64,000 bases of DNA from UBA2040 sp002384725 (GCA_963926475.1 CAWUXE010000002.1:62001-126000); one strand, 5' to 3'. Numbered from the stretch's first letter, positions 1-9,198 are shown. Numbers and translations: made by a program. The notes: generated by a model not told the origin, from the letters alone.

Positions 1-1105
1 ACCAAACAGCTCGATGATCGCTCAAGGTTTCGTTCTGAATATGGAAATAACTACCATTTAAACCAGAACTGTAAAAGATGTAATCTATTCGTCCAGCCGG
101 CATTCTGCCAGCATAAGTTGAACTAATTCCTCGAGACAATTCACGCGAAGCATCGGTATACAATTTTTGAAATTGCTGATATGTGTAAGAAAGGGGTGTA
201 TCATTGAAATCACCGCAGATTACTACTGGAAAAGGTGAATCCTTGGCATGATCAAGAACTAGTTTTGTCTGTTCGGCACGCATCGGATAGGCTTTTCTAA
301 GTTTGGTTACAACGTTTTCAATGGCAGCAGACTTGTCGATGGTTACAACACCGTTGTCATCCACATAGGTGAATTCATCCGATTTAATTTTTATCGATTG
401 AAGGTGGACGTTATACACCCGAATCGTATCATTTTCTCGGACAACATCGGCGAATATGCAATAATTGTCGTTGTGATCTCCAGATTCTAATTGCAAAGGA
501 ACTTCACCTTTGGCGATCATGGGTAACTTCGATAAAATCGCTATCCCAAAATTCTTTCGACCTTTAGTTCGATGACTATAACGCTCGTGATAATCAACTG
601 TTTGCAAGAAGCTCACCAAACTATCTCTTGTGGGGAAAGATTTAGATTTGTCTTGGTGATAGAACTCTTGAAAACAAACAATATCAGGCTGTTCTTCGTC
701 CAAAAAAGCAAAAATCTTTCGGCGGTTTATATTACTCGAATCGACTGACCAATTGTATAAATCAAATAGTCGAACATTGTAACTCATCAAGGTAAATGAT
801 TCGGATTCATTTTCTGTTTTCACTTCTTTTCCTAAGGAATAATGACGGAAATGCAGATTGCCTCCGAGTAAAATAATTAAAAGTATAATCAAACTCCATT
901 TTGATTTAAACAATGCAAACACTACAAGTAAAATCAAATTGACAATAATAAAAATCGGGTAGAGAAGGCCAAAGAAAGGAATTATCCACGCCGATTCAGG
1001 GTGTACAAACGGGCTCAAGTAAGATAAGCAAAGAGACAACAGCGCCAAAACTGTTATAAACTTGAGTAATCCAGCAACCTTTTTAAACCAGCCTTTGTTT
1101 CTCAT
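1..1105 (-). CDS. Endonuclease/exonuclease/phosphatase family membrane protein (3' end cut by window)
   Basis: My translation from the ATG at 1105 gives about 368 residues that run off the window start. Residues 10-85 hold about three hydrophobic segments, so the enzyme domain is membrane-anchored. It then shows the EEP-fold motifs in order: SYNVRLFD, DIVCFQEF (metal-binding Glu), VICGDFND and, just before the edge, LSDHRAVW with the catalytic His. Only a short tail is therefore missing. The family includes nucleases and phosphodiesterases; the substrate cannot be told. The ATG overlaps the stop of the upstream rhomboid gene by 4 nt (ATGA), so it is the last visible gene of the mutL-rhomboid operon. 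Confidence 0.88.
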   Translation of the reverse strand, partial: MRNKGWFKKVAGLLKFITVLALLSLCLSYLSPFVHPESAWIIPFFGLLYPIFIIVNLILLVVFALFKSKWSLIILLIILLGGNLHFRHYSLGKEVKTENESESFTLMSYNVRLFDLYNWSVDSSNINRRKIFAFLDEEQPDIVCFQEFYHQDKSKSFPTRDSLVSFLQTVDYHERYSHRTKGRKNFGIAILSKLPMIAKGEVPLQLESGDHNDNYCIFADVVRENDTIRVYNVHLQSIKIKSDEFTYVDDNGVVTIDKSAAIENVVTKLRKAYPMRAEQTKLVLDHAKDSPFPVVICGDFNDTPLSYTYQQFQKLYTDASRELSRGISSTYAGRMPAGRIDYIFYSSGLNGSYFHIQNETLSDHRAVW

Positions 1106-1992
1106 TTACTGCTTTGTTTGAATAAAAATTCCTTCTCTTGTTTTGTTAGTGAGTCATATCCTGAACGGCTTATTTTATCGAGAATTGCATCAATTTGCTC
1201 TTGACTCATTTTTTTAGTTACGTTGTACTCGTCATCCTTTAATTTTGAAGCAGGTTTTCTTCCTTGCACCTTTCGCAGTTTAGGATTGGTGAATCGATCC
1301 GTGACTTTAACTTTTATAGAATCCACAACTTTGGCCAATCTAGTAATAATATTACTTGAAGTATTCAGTTTTCGAACGGACAAAAATCCAAATAGGGCGC
1401 CGCCAAGATGCACGAAATGGGCAATATTGTCTGATTCGCCAATGGATAAAAAATCTTTTAACACAAAGAATAATGCCAAGGCAAACATGGGAACTTTTAA
1501 AATGCCATATAGATAAACGCTCAATTTAGGTTTGTACATGGCTAAAGCAATGAAAATAGCCATAATGGCACCCGAGGCGCCTACAACTTGATTGTAATGG
1601 CTAATATACATCGGCAAAGCGTAAGACAAACCAAGGTGAATTAATCCACCAAAAACACCCCCGAAAATATAAGTATACAGCAATCTTTTTCCTGAGAAAA
1701 ACTGCAGAAACATCTGTCCTGCGAAATACAAGAAAATCATGTTAAACAGAAAATGCAAGAAACCAAAATGAGAGAAAATGCTGGTAAAAACACTCCAAGG
1801 GTGAGTAACAAATCCATACCAATTAGACGGCATAGTAAAAATATCATCAAGCAATGGGTGGTTATCACCTAGGATTGCAATCAACAGTTGAATGGTCAGA
1901 AAAACGGCTAGATTCCAGGCCAACAATCGAATGTGCATTCCGCCATTCTTGTATTGATTTTTGAGTTGATCCAGAAATGAGTTGTTTGCCAT
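1102..1992 (-). CDS. Rhomboid family intramembrane serine protease
   Basis: 296 aa with six or so hydrophobic segments between residues 20 and 205. The rhomboid catalytic Ser is S140 in VVGASGAIMA and the partner His is H195 in AHFVHLGGALFG; the FLFNMIFLYF helix carries the usual Asn. The roughly 90-residue C-terminal tail is basic and soluble and ends in a SRSGYDSLTKQEKEFLF-like motif, which I recall as typical of Bacteroidota rhomboids (DUF6576-type tail). Rhomboids cut transmembrane helices of other proteins; the substrate is unknown. The start overlaps the stop of the preceding rhomboid gene (TAATG), implying translational coupling, and the stop overlaps the next ATG. Confidence 0.93.
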   Translation of the reverse strand: MANNSFLDQLKNQYKNGGMHIRLLAWNLAVFLTIQLLIAILGDNHPLLDDIFTMPSNWYGFVTHPWSVFTSIFSHFGFLHFLFNMIFLYFAGQMFLQFFSGKRLLYTYIFGGVFGGLIHLGLSYALPMYISHYNQVVGASGAIMAIFIALAMYKPKLSVYLYGILKVPMFALALFFVLKDFLSIGESDNIAHFVHLGGALFGFLSVRKLNTSSNIITRLAKVVDSIKVKVTDRFTNPKLRKVQGRKPASKLKDDEYNVTKKMSQEQIDAILDKISRSGYDSLTKQEKEFLFKQSSK

Positions 1993-2774
1993 TAATAGAA
2001 ATTTGTTTTATTTGTTTTACGTCTAACCAAAACAATTATTGCTCCGACCAATGCTCCTCCTATATGTGCCCAATGTGCAACGTTGTCGCCTGCAATTGGA
2101 TTAAATCCTCGGTACACTTCATATAACACATACGCACCTATCAGATATTTAGCTTTAATGGGCATGGGGATAAAGAGAATTTGCATTTCTGTATTTGGAA
2201 ATAATAATGCGAATGCCGCTAACAACCCGAAAATGGCCCCGGATGCTCCAACGCCAGGAACTACTATCAATGAAGCATAAGCTCCAGCTACATCAAATTT
2301 TTCTTGGGTGATCACAATTGGGCCAAGTGCATCCACATAACTCGAAGGAAGATTATAGGTAATCGAAGGGATAGCGTTATTCACTGAATCGACATTGATT
2401 CCCATTGCATTCATCGTTTCGATTAGTTGATTGTATTCGAACGTTGTAACTACATTTGTCAAAACAAGCGAACCTAATCCACAGGCGAAATAGAAAATAA
2501 AGAAGTGTTTTGCTCCCCAAAGTCGTTCAAGATGTGAACCGAAAATCACCAATAAGAACATATTGAAGAAAATATGCATAATGGATTGATCACTGTGCAT
2601 GAACATATGTGAAAGTATTTGCACAGGCTCAAAAACTGGACTTAAAAAATAATGAGAACCTAAAAGAGCGGATAAATCTAGTCCACCGGACATTTTAAAT
2701 CCAATAGTAATGATATACAACGCGATGTTGAGTAAAAGGAAATTTTTGGTAACAGGAGGAAGGTTGTTAAGCAT
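1992..2774 (-). CDS. Rhomboid family intramembrane serine protease (second copy)
   Basis: About 260 aa starting at the ATG at 2774 (MLNNLPPV). A TTG nine codons upstream would overlap mutL and is less likely. Catalytic Ser in GVGASGAIFGLL and His in VAHWAHIGGALVG are intact. Compared with the neighbouring rhomboid it has an insert of about 60 residues between the fourth helix and the GxSG helix, probably a periplasmic loop, and it lacks the long basic tail. So the two tandem proteases are old paralogues, not a recent duplication. It starts 16 nt after the mutL stop and overlaps the next gene by 1 nt. Confidence 0.93.
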   Translation of the reverse strand: MLNNLPPVTKNFLLLNIALYIITIGFKMSGGLDLSALLGSHYFLSPVFEPVQILSHMFMHSDQSIMHIFFNMFLLVIFGSHLERLWGAKHFFIFYFACGLGSLVLTNVVTTFEYNQLIETMNAMGINVDSVNNAIPSITYNLPSSYVDALGPIVITQEKFDVAGAYASLIVVPGVGASGAIFGLLAAFALLFPNTEMQILFIPMPIKAKYLIGAYVLYEVYRGFNPIAGDNVAHWAHIGGALVGAIIVLVRRKTNKTNFY

Positions 2775-2790
2775 GTAATTTGAATGTTTT

Positions 2791-4614
2791 TTAATCGCCA
2801 AGTTGTTCTGGAGTGATTAATTTAAGTATGTTTCTTCCTGATGGAGAATAATTCTTTTGTTCGCAAGCAAATAAATTCGTCAGTAATTCTCGAGCAGATT
2901 CAATTGATTTTATTAAGTTTTTTTGCTGACAAGCTGCAAAAGATAAACTCAACACAAAATTGTGCGCCAGTTCTCCTTTGTCTATTTGCTCATTGGATAT
3001 TTGTTCTTTCAATAAATCCATAAGATTATTGATATTTTCTTCTTGCAGCAATGCAGGAACCCCCTTTAACTGCATCGTTGAATCAGAGAATTCCCAATCC
3101 AAGCCCAACTGTTTCAATAATTTTTCATTTTCACTCCAAAGCGCTTCTTCTTCCTTCTTCATCTCAAATTCATATGGAAAAAGCAAAGCTTGAGACAAAA
3201 CAGGTTGTTTCATAAAGGATTCCATGACGCCATCATAAATCACGCGCTGATAAGCTCGTCTATATTGAATTGACAAGATCCCCTCTGCGGTGTTGGTCAG
3301 CATGTAATTCCCTGAAAAGATAAAATTGGCGTTTTCGAATGAATCGATATGAATATCTAATTCAACAACCTCGTTTTCAGTTTCTTCCTCAACTGCGTAA
3401 AAATTCTCCCAAGAATGAACTTTATCTTTTTGTTCGGCTAAACTAGCTTGGGTGATGGCCTTTGAGAAATCAGGCTGACTAATACTGCCTGCTGGTCTTG
3501 AGGTCGTTTTAAACGGATTATACGTCGTATCGACTTTTATTTCTGGTTGTCGGATTTGAGCTTCACGCTGTGCATATGGCAATTCGAAACTTGTTTCTCG
3601 TTCAAAATCCAATGAAGGTGTAATGTGATGTTTACCCAATCCGGTTTTCACTGAAGTCAGTAATATGGAATAGATTGACCTTTCCTCTTCAAATTTTATC
3701 TCCGTTTTCGTCGGATGCACATTTACATCGATACGAGCAGGATCAATTTCAAGAAAAAGGTAATAACTCGCGTGGGTATTTGGTTGAATCAATTTCTCAA
3801 AAGCGCGTTGCACTGAGTTATTCAGATATGGATCCTTGAAAAAACGATTGTTTACAAAAAGGAATTGTTCCCCTCTTGTTTTTCTGGCACAATCTGGTTT
3901 ACCAACAAATCCTTCTATGGCTACGATCTCCGTTTTTTCTGAAACAGGAACCAATTTGTCGTTATAACTTTTGCCATACAAAGCCACAATTCGCTTTCGG
4001 AGGTTTGAAGGCAACAGGTGATGAATCGTTTGACCATTGTGTGTTAACGAAAACTCTACATCAAAATGAGGGAGTGCTAATCGCTCAAATTCTTGAACAA
4101 TATGCTTGAATTCAACTCCTTCTGATTTCAAGAAATTTCTTCTAGCGGGCACATTGTAGAACAAGTTCTTTATTTCAAACGCCGATCCTTGGGGACAAAC
4201 GGTAGGTTCATTCTTTTTTATCTGATTGCCTTCTACTTCGATGAGCGTACCAACTTGTTCATTTTCTAAACACGTTTTCAAAGAAACATGAGTAATTGCA
4301 GCTATGGAAGCCAAAGCCTCGCCACGGAATCCTTTGGTTTGAAGATTGAATAAATCGTCTGCATGGTGTAATTTGCTTGTTGCATGTCGTTCAAAACACA
4401 TTTCTGCATCAAACATGCTCATTCCTTTGCCATTATCGAGGATGTGAATGAGTGTGCGACCTGCGTCTTTTATAACAACATCTACCTTCGTCGCTCCAGC
4501 ATCAATGGCGTTTTCCATTAATTCTTTTACAACTGAACTTGGGCGCTGTATGACTTCTCCAGCGGCAATTTGGTTCGCTATGTGATCTGGCAATAGTTTT
4601 ATAACTCCACTCAT
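2791..4614 (-). CDS. mutL: DNA mismatch repair protein MutL
   Basis: 607 aa, normal length. The N-terminal GHKL ATPase is complete: ELMENAIDAGAT near residue 35, DNGKGM near 60 and GFRGEALASI near 95, followed by the transducer domain with VNNRFFKDP and VNVHPTK. A variable linker spans roughly residues 320-420. The C-terminal dimerisation domain is divergent: where endonuclease-type MutL has DQHAxxERxxYE, this has IQYRRAYQRVIYDG, and the terminal CPxGRP motif is reduced to YSPSGRN. It therefore probably acts as a non-nicking matchmaker. The start lies 1 nt after the stop of the small membrane-protein gene, in the same operon as two rhomboids. Confidence 0.97.
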   Translation of the reverse strand: MSGVIKLLPDHIANQIAAGEVIQRPSSVVKELMENAIDAGATKVDVVIKDAGRTLIHILDNGKGMSMFDAEMCFERHATSKLHHADDLFNLQTKGFRGEALASIAAITHVSLKTCLENEQVGTLIEVEGNQIKKNEPTVCPQGSAFEIKNLFYNVPARRNFLKSEGVEFKHIVQEFERLALPHFDVEFSLTHNGQTIHHLLPSNLRKRIVALYGKSYNDKLVPVSEKTEIVAIEGFVGKPDCARKTRGEQFLFVNNRFFKDPYLNNSVQRAFEKLIQPNTHASYYLFLEIDPARIDVNVHPTKTEIKFEEERSIYSILLTSVKTGLGKHHITPSLDFERETSFELPYAQREAQIRQPEIKVDTTYNPFKTTSRPAGSISQPDFSKAITQASLAEQKDKVHSWENFYAVEEETENEVVELDIHIDSFENANFIFSGNYMLTNTAEGILSIQYRRAYQRVIYDGVMESFMKQPVLSQALLFPYEFEMKKEEEALWSENEKLLKQLGLDWEFSDSTMQLKGVPALLQEENINNLMDLLKEQISNEQIDKGELAHNFVLSLSFAACQQKNLIKSIESARELLTNLFACEQKNYSPSGRNILKLITPEQLGD

Positions 4615-4615
4615 C

Positions 4616-4939
4616 CTACCATAACTTTTTTACAACAATATCGACCTCGCGCGTACCATTAAAAACAAAATATCCCAATACGAGTAAAATTACAATTAAA
4701 AGTAAAACTCTAAAGTTGGAAGTGGATCTTTGATTTTGTGCATTTGCAGTTCGAGACCATGATTCTTGCATATTTCGACGTAAAATCTTTTGTCTGTCCT
4801 CATGAGATAAATCTTCATTTTCGAGTCTATCGAACTCTTTTTTCTTCAAAACTAGTCGCTCTTTCCTCTCGTCATAGTACCTCGGGGCATAATCGAAGCG
4901 TTTGTTTTTGATCGTATTTGCAAGGAATTTGAACTTCAT
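4616..4939 (-). CDS. Small membrane protein upstream of mutL
   Basis: 107 aa. The N-terminal 75 residues are highly charged with a coiled-coil look (KERLVLKKKEFDRLENEDL), followed by one transmembrane helix near residues 78-96 and a short tail. I recall a Bacteroidota small-protein family at this position, between ribH and mutL, that databases sometimes mislabel 'riboflavin synthase subunit beta'; nothing here suggests flavin chemistry. The opening FLANTIKNKRFDYAPRYYDE fits that family. It is the first gene of the operon, with a TAnnTTTG box about 17 nt upstream. Function unknown. Confidence 0.8.
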   Translation of the reverse strand: MKFKFLANTIKNKRFDYAPRYYDERKERLVLKKKEFDRLENEDLSHEDRQKILRRNMQESWSRTANAQNQRSTSNFRVLLLIVILLVLGYFVFNGTREVDIVVKKLW

Positions 4940-4956
4940 GATTTAAATCTAGTCAA

Positions 4957-4964
4957 CAAAATTA
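4957..4964 (-). promoter_or_regulatory. Putative -7 box of the mutL-rhomboid operon
   Basis: Reading TAATTTTG on the minus strand, an exact match to the Bacteroidota consensus TAnnTTTG. It lies 17 nt before the ATG at 4939, predicting a leader of about 10 nt. No clear -33 TTG at 19 nt spacing. Confidence 0.5.
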
Positions 4965-5074
4965 TAAATATCAATGATAACGGTGGGATTATGACAAGAA
5001 TTGTTCCGTTGGACAAAACTCTGACAATTGGTCACACAAATTATTTTTTGGACGGGTATTTGTTAATAAATAAC

Positions 5075-5103
5075 TGATTCATGTACCCTTTTGTCATGAA
5101 TCA
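5075..5103. promoter_or_regulatory. Inverted repeat, candidate operator before the GH3/beta-lactamase fusion gene
   Basis: Perfect 9-bp arms TGATTCATG (5075-5083) and CATGAATCA (5095-5103) separated by 11 nt. The repeat lies directly upstream of the TATTTTTG box at 5108 and covers the -33 zone, where a dimeric repressor or activator could control transcription. There is no T-run, so it does not look like a terminator. Confidence 0.45.
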
Positions 5104-5107
5104 AAAC

Positions 5108-5115
5108 TATTTTTG
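5108..5115 (+). promoter_or_regulatory. Putative -7 box for the GH3/beta-lactamase fusion gene
   Basis: TATTTTTG matches TAnnTTTG and ends 5 nt before the ATG at 5121. If used, the transcript would be leaderless or nearly so. No TTG at the ideal spacing; the inverted repeat occupies that place. Confidence 0.45.
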
Positions 5116-5120
5116 TAAAA

Positions 5121-7880
5121 ATGAAATTTCAATCCATCATTTGGACCTACCTTTTGTTTTCAATTCTGCAACTTTCTGGTGAAGAATTGAGAATGGACAT
5201 TGATGCAAATTATATTTCCACTCAAGAAGTTGCTCAAAAGGCAGTGGATAGCGTTTATGCCGGGCTTTCGAATGCTCAGCGTCTGGAATTACTGACCGTT
5301 TTTTCGACTCAAGCTGATTCAGCCGGAGCTGAAAATGATTCCATTTTAGGAAATAACTATTTGTTCAATCCATCGAAAACATCTCTAAAAAGTGCTTTAG
5401 CCAGTGATTTTCAAAACCAGCCATTGCATTTTGCCTCTGTTCAAAGCTTTGATTCCACCAGCCAACCTCGACAAGTAATTGGTCAAACTGACAAGGAGCG
5501 AATGGCTTTTTATGCTCAAGCAATGGAATTGGAGAAAATGAAGGCAAATGGGGCGAACATTGTTTTAGGCAACTACTTTCAATTGCTCAATAAGAATTGG
5601 GGGAATGAAAACTATGGTTTTGCGGAATCGCCCTTAAAGTCCGAAAAATATTGGAATCAAATTCTGCAAGCGGGAGAGGCAAACGGCATTAAAATAGGAT
5701 TAAATAATCCGTTTCACAAAGGACAAGATATACCAAGTTACAAAGCTTCTGAATTCTTAGCGCTAGGAATTGCTGGCAATCGATACTACAGTCGCAAAGG
5801 TCATGACATAATACAATTGTCAAATGATCTTGAAGAATATAAGGCTCGCTTGCCACAATTCATAAAAGTTTCTCGTCAGTCCTTTTTAAGAACAGAATTA
5901 GATTTTGATGGTATTATCATAAGCGAAGATTTTTCTAAACTAAAAAAGGAAGAACAAATTGCCATGGCCATGAAGAGTATTTCGAATGGCTCGGATATGG
6001 TTTGTATTTCGAAAGAAAACAAAAATGAACTTCAACCATTTTTGAATACTTATTTCAGTAAAAACCAAGAAGAGCTTAAGAAAAGATGTATCCGCATTTT
6101 GAAACTAAAATACGATGTTTTCAATGGCAATAGGAACGCTACTAGTTTTAGTCAATATAAGAAGCCTTTTGAATATCAATTAAAATCGGCGGCATTGACG
6201 AATTTGAAAAACGAAGACAATCTGTTGCCAATTAAAAACCTTAGAGATACCATTTTGTATTTTGCCGCGAATCAAGACTCCACATTTTTTAAAGATGAAA
6301 TTGGTCATTATGGACCGCACCGCAATTTTATCGAAATGGACGCCAATTTAAATTTGATTTGCTTGCTGGATGGATTTGGCGAAAGAATTGATGAAGCATT
6401 AAGAATCGCCACAAATTACAAAGGCAAGGTAAAATACGTGTTACTTACCGATGCCAATTCTTTGTTCCGAAAGCGAACAGCAAACCTGTTGCATTTACAA
6501 GGAATAATTGTGGCTTCGGGAAATACTGATTTGGATAGGTCAATGGCGATTCAATCTGTTTTTGGCGCATTTGACGTTAATGGTAAGTTACCTTTTTTCT
6601 ATACCCCAAACTTCAAACAAGACTTTGGCCTTGAAATGAAAGGCTTAGGTCGATTGAGTTACGTAGCGCCTGAATACCTTGGGATAAACCAAGAAACCTT
6701 AGACCGAATCGACCAAATTGCTCAAAATGGAGTGGATGCTCATGCATATCCCGGATGTCAGGTTATGTTCGCGCATGACGGCAAAGTGGTTTACCAAAAG
6801 AATTTCGGTCATTTGGATTATCTTAAAACAAGTCCAGTAACAAGTGAAACTATTTACGATATCGCCTCAATTTCAAAAATTGCGGCTTCTACAGCGTCTT
6901 TAATGAATTTACAGAGCACAGGTAAATTTAGTTTGGAAAGTACATTAGAAACTTTAATCCCTGAAGTGGTTGGCGACAATGCCATGAAGAATATTTGTCT
7001 AAAGGATATGATGGCGCATCAAGCAGGTTTGCCAGCTTGGCTTCCATTTTATTTGAAAACACTCGATCATGGCAACTTGAGACCATACTTGTACTCATCG
7101 AATATGACTGGAGATTTTGATGTACCCGTTGCAAAGGATATTTGGATGAACAAAGCCTACAAAGATACAATGTATGAGCGTATTCTTTCGTGTTCATTGG
7201 GTTCCAAGTCGTACAAATATTCGGATTTAGGATACTATTTCGTGAAGAAAATCATTGAAAAACAGGCCGATCTTGCCATGGAGGACTTCGTAGAGAAAAA
7301 CATTTATAGCAAATTAGGATTGCAGACCATGACTTTCAATGCGTATCAAAAATTTGATTTAGAGCGCATTGCCCCAACTGAATACGACAAGATATATAGA
7401 AAGCAGTTGGTTCATGGATACGTTCATGATCCGGGTTCGGCCATGTTAGGTGGTGTTTGCGGTCATGCTGGAATTTTCTCCACAGCCAATGATTTAGCCG
7501 TATTGATGCAAATGTTCTTAAACAAGGGTAGCTATGGTGGAGTTGAAATAATCAAACCTGAAGTGATAGATGAATACACTTCAGTTCAATTTCCAGGCAG
7601 AAATAGGAGAGGAGCTGGATTTGACAAGCCAAATTTAAACGGTTCTGCCGCAACAGCGTGTTCCTCGGCAAATCCTGATAGTTACGGTCACTCTGGCTTT
7701 ACAGGAACTTTAACTTGGGCCGACCCAACCGATAAAATCAATTACGTATTTTTGTCAAATAGAGTAAACACAAATGCTGAAAACTGGAAAATTGTAAAAA
7801 TGGATATCCGCACGGACATTCAAACGAAAATATACCAAGCGGTGCGTGGTGCACGAAACTATAATTTTCTAAGTATTTGA
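5121..7880 (+). CDS. GH3-like / serine beta-lactamase-like fusion protein, GH3 half probably inactive
   Basis: 919 aa with a hydrophobic N-terminus. Residues ~30-500 resemble a NagZ-type glycoside hydrolase family 3 domain. The active-site signature reads LRTELDFDGIIISEDFS, where E269 replaces the nucleophile Asp, and no KHFPGHGxT motif is visible; the aligned region reads RYYSRKGHD. Residues ~530-919 are a class C beta-lactamase/PBP-like domain with a complete site: S583-x-x-K586 (SISK), Y700 in YSD, and H857-S-G. I recall this fusion, with an active GH3 half, as common in Bacteroidota and linked to peptidoglycan turnover. Here the hydrolase probably acts only through the serine domain. bshA follows after 31 nt and is probably cotranscribed. 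Confidence 0.85.
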   Translation: MKFQSIIWTYLLFSILQLSGEELRMDIDANYISTQEVAQKAVDSVYAGLSNAQRLELLTVFSTQADSAGAENDSILGNNYLFNPSKTSLKSALASDFQNQPLHFASVQSFDSTSQPRQVIGQTDKERMAFYAQAMELEKMKANGANIVLGNYFQLLNKNWGNENYGFAESPLKSEKYWNQILQAGEANGIKIGLNNPFHKGQDIPSYKASEFLALGIAGNRYYSRKGHDIIQLSNDLEEYKARLPQFIKVSRQSFLRTELDFDGIIISEDFSKLKKEEQIAMAMKSISNGSDMVCISKENKNELQPFLNTYFSKNQEELKKRCIRILKLKYDVFNGNRNATSFSQYKKPFEYQLKSAALTNLKNEDNLLPIKNLRDTILYFAANQDSTFFKDEIGHYGPHRNFIEMDANLNLICLLDGFGERIDEALRIATNYKGKVKYVLLTDANSLFRKRTANLLHLQGIIVASGNTDLDRSMAIQSVFGAFDVNGKLPFFYTPNFKQDFGLEMKGLGRLSYVAPEYLGINQETLDRIDQIAQNGVDAHAYPGCQVMFAHDGKVVYQKNFGHLDYLKTSPVTSETIYDIASISKIAASTASLMNLQSTGKFSLESTLETLIPEVVGDNAMKNICLKDMMAHQAGLPAWLPFYLKTLDHGNLRPYLYSSNMTGDFDVPVAKDIWMNKAYKDTMYERILSCSLGSKSYKYSDLGYYFVKKIIEKQADLAMEDFVEKNIYSKLGLQTMTFNAYQKFDLERIAPTEYDKIYRKQLVHGYVHDPGSAMLGGVCGHAGIFSTANDLAVLMQMFLNKGSYGGVEIIKPEVIDEYTSVQFPGRNRRGAGFDKPNLNGSAATACSSANPDSYGHSGFTGTLTWADPTDKINYVFLSNRVNTNAENWKIVKMDIRTDIQTKIYQAVRGARNYNFLSI

Positions 7881-7911
7881 AGTAAATAACCTCAAAAGAA
7901 AAAGTAAAGAA

Positions 7912-9057
7912 ATGAAAATTGCAATTGTTCTCTATCCGACATTCGGAGGTTCAGGTGTCGTAGCCACAGAGCTAGGCAAAGCATTGGCAAGAAAAGGACA
8001 TGAAATTCATTTCATAACGTATTCACAGCCAGTTCGTTTAGGGAGTTTTCTCGAGAACATTTACTATCACGAAGTAGCTGTAACAGATTATCCTTTGTTT
8101 GAATACCAACCTTATGAAACGGAGTTGGCGAGTAAAATAGTTGATGTTGTAAAATATGAGAAACTTGATCTTTTACACGTTCATTACGCTATTCCGCATG
8201 CCTCTGCCGCGTTCATGGCGAAACAAATATTGCTTTCTCAAGGGATTCATATTCCGTTTATCACCACCTTGCATGGAACGGATATCACATTAGTTGGAAA
8301 AGATCCATCTTTTGAGCCAGTGATTACTTTTTGCCTCAATCAATCTGATGCAGTAACAGCGGTTTCGGAAAGCTTAAAAAAAGACACCTTGGAACACTTC
8401 AATACGAAAAAAGAAGTGCACGTTATACCCAACTTTATTCAAGTTGACGAAGTAACAGATTCCAGTGAAACGTTAAGTATTCGTGAACGTTACGCTCTGC
8501 CACATGAACCGATTCTTTGCCACGTTTCCAATTTCAGAAAGGTAAAAAGGGTGGAAGATGTTCTTCATACATTTGTGAAGGTCAATAAGAAAATTCCATC
8601 TAAACTATTGCTAGTAGGTGACGGACCCGAACGGGCAAACATTGATGTGCTTTGTCGGAAATATGGTTTATGTGACCAAGTTATCATGATTGGTAAGGTG
8701 CGTGACACATCTCACGTCCTTGAAATATCTGATTTATTTCTGCTTCCGTCAGAGACGGAGAGTTTTGGATTGGTAGCTTTAGAAGCAATGGCCAAATCTG
8801 TTCCTGTCATTTCATCCAATACGGGCGGAATTCCAGAAGTCAATATTCACGGAGTTACTGGATTTACTAGTAATGTAGGTGATGTAGACGATATGGCTAA
8901 AAATGCACTTACCCTGCTGGAATCACCCGAAAAAATGAAACAGTTCAGAGCCAATGCTTTGGAACGAGCAAAACTCTTTAGTTTAGAGAGAGTTTTACCT
9001 CAATATGAAGATATTTATCTTTCTGTTGTCGAAAAATATTTGAGTCAAAAGGCATAG
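7912..9057 (+). CDS. bshA: N-acetyl-alpha-D-glucosaminyl L-malate synthase BshA
   Basis: 381 aa, normal length. The opening KIAIVLYPTFGGSGVVATEL is characteristic of BshA among GT4 glycosyltransferases. It makes GlcNAc-malate from UDP-GlcNAc and L-malate, the first step of bacillithiol synthesis in the cytoplasm. Also visible: LHGTDITLVG near residue 123, VSNFRKVKR opening the second Rossmann domain, and the GT4 EX7E segment ETESFGLVALEAMA near residue 282. bshB and bshC are not in the window. An A-rich stretch precedes the ATG without a strong Shine-Dalgarno. Likely cotranscribed with the upstream fusion protein. Confidence 0.94.
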   Translation: MKIAIVLYPTFGGSGVVATELGKALARKGHEIHFITYSQPVRLGSFLENIYYHEVAVTDYPLFEYQPYETELASKIVDVVKYEKLDLLHVHYAIPHASAAFMAKQILLSQGIHIPFITTLHGTDITLVGKDPSFEPVITFCLNQSDAVTAVSESLKKDTLEHFNTKKEVHVIPNFIQVDEVTDSSETLSIRERYALPHEPILCHVSNFRKVKRVEDVLHTFVKVNKKIPSKLLLVGDGPERANIDVLCRKYGLCDQVIMIGKVRDTSHVLEISDLFLLPSETESFGLVALEAMAKSVPVISSNTGGIPEVNIHGVTGFTSNVGDVDDMAKNALTLLESPEKMKQFRANALERAKLFSLERVLPQYEDIYLSVVEKYLSQKA

Positions 9058-9198
9058 AAAGCCAGTTCTGACTGACAATTACAATAATTTTTATTTTTTT
9101 ACGTTTTATTTATGTAACGAATCGAGATGATGTCGTTCTATTAACTGTAGAGACTAAACCACTTTACAATGGCTTGAATAAAACCAAAAAAAAACCTT

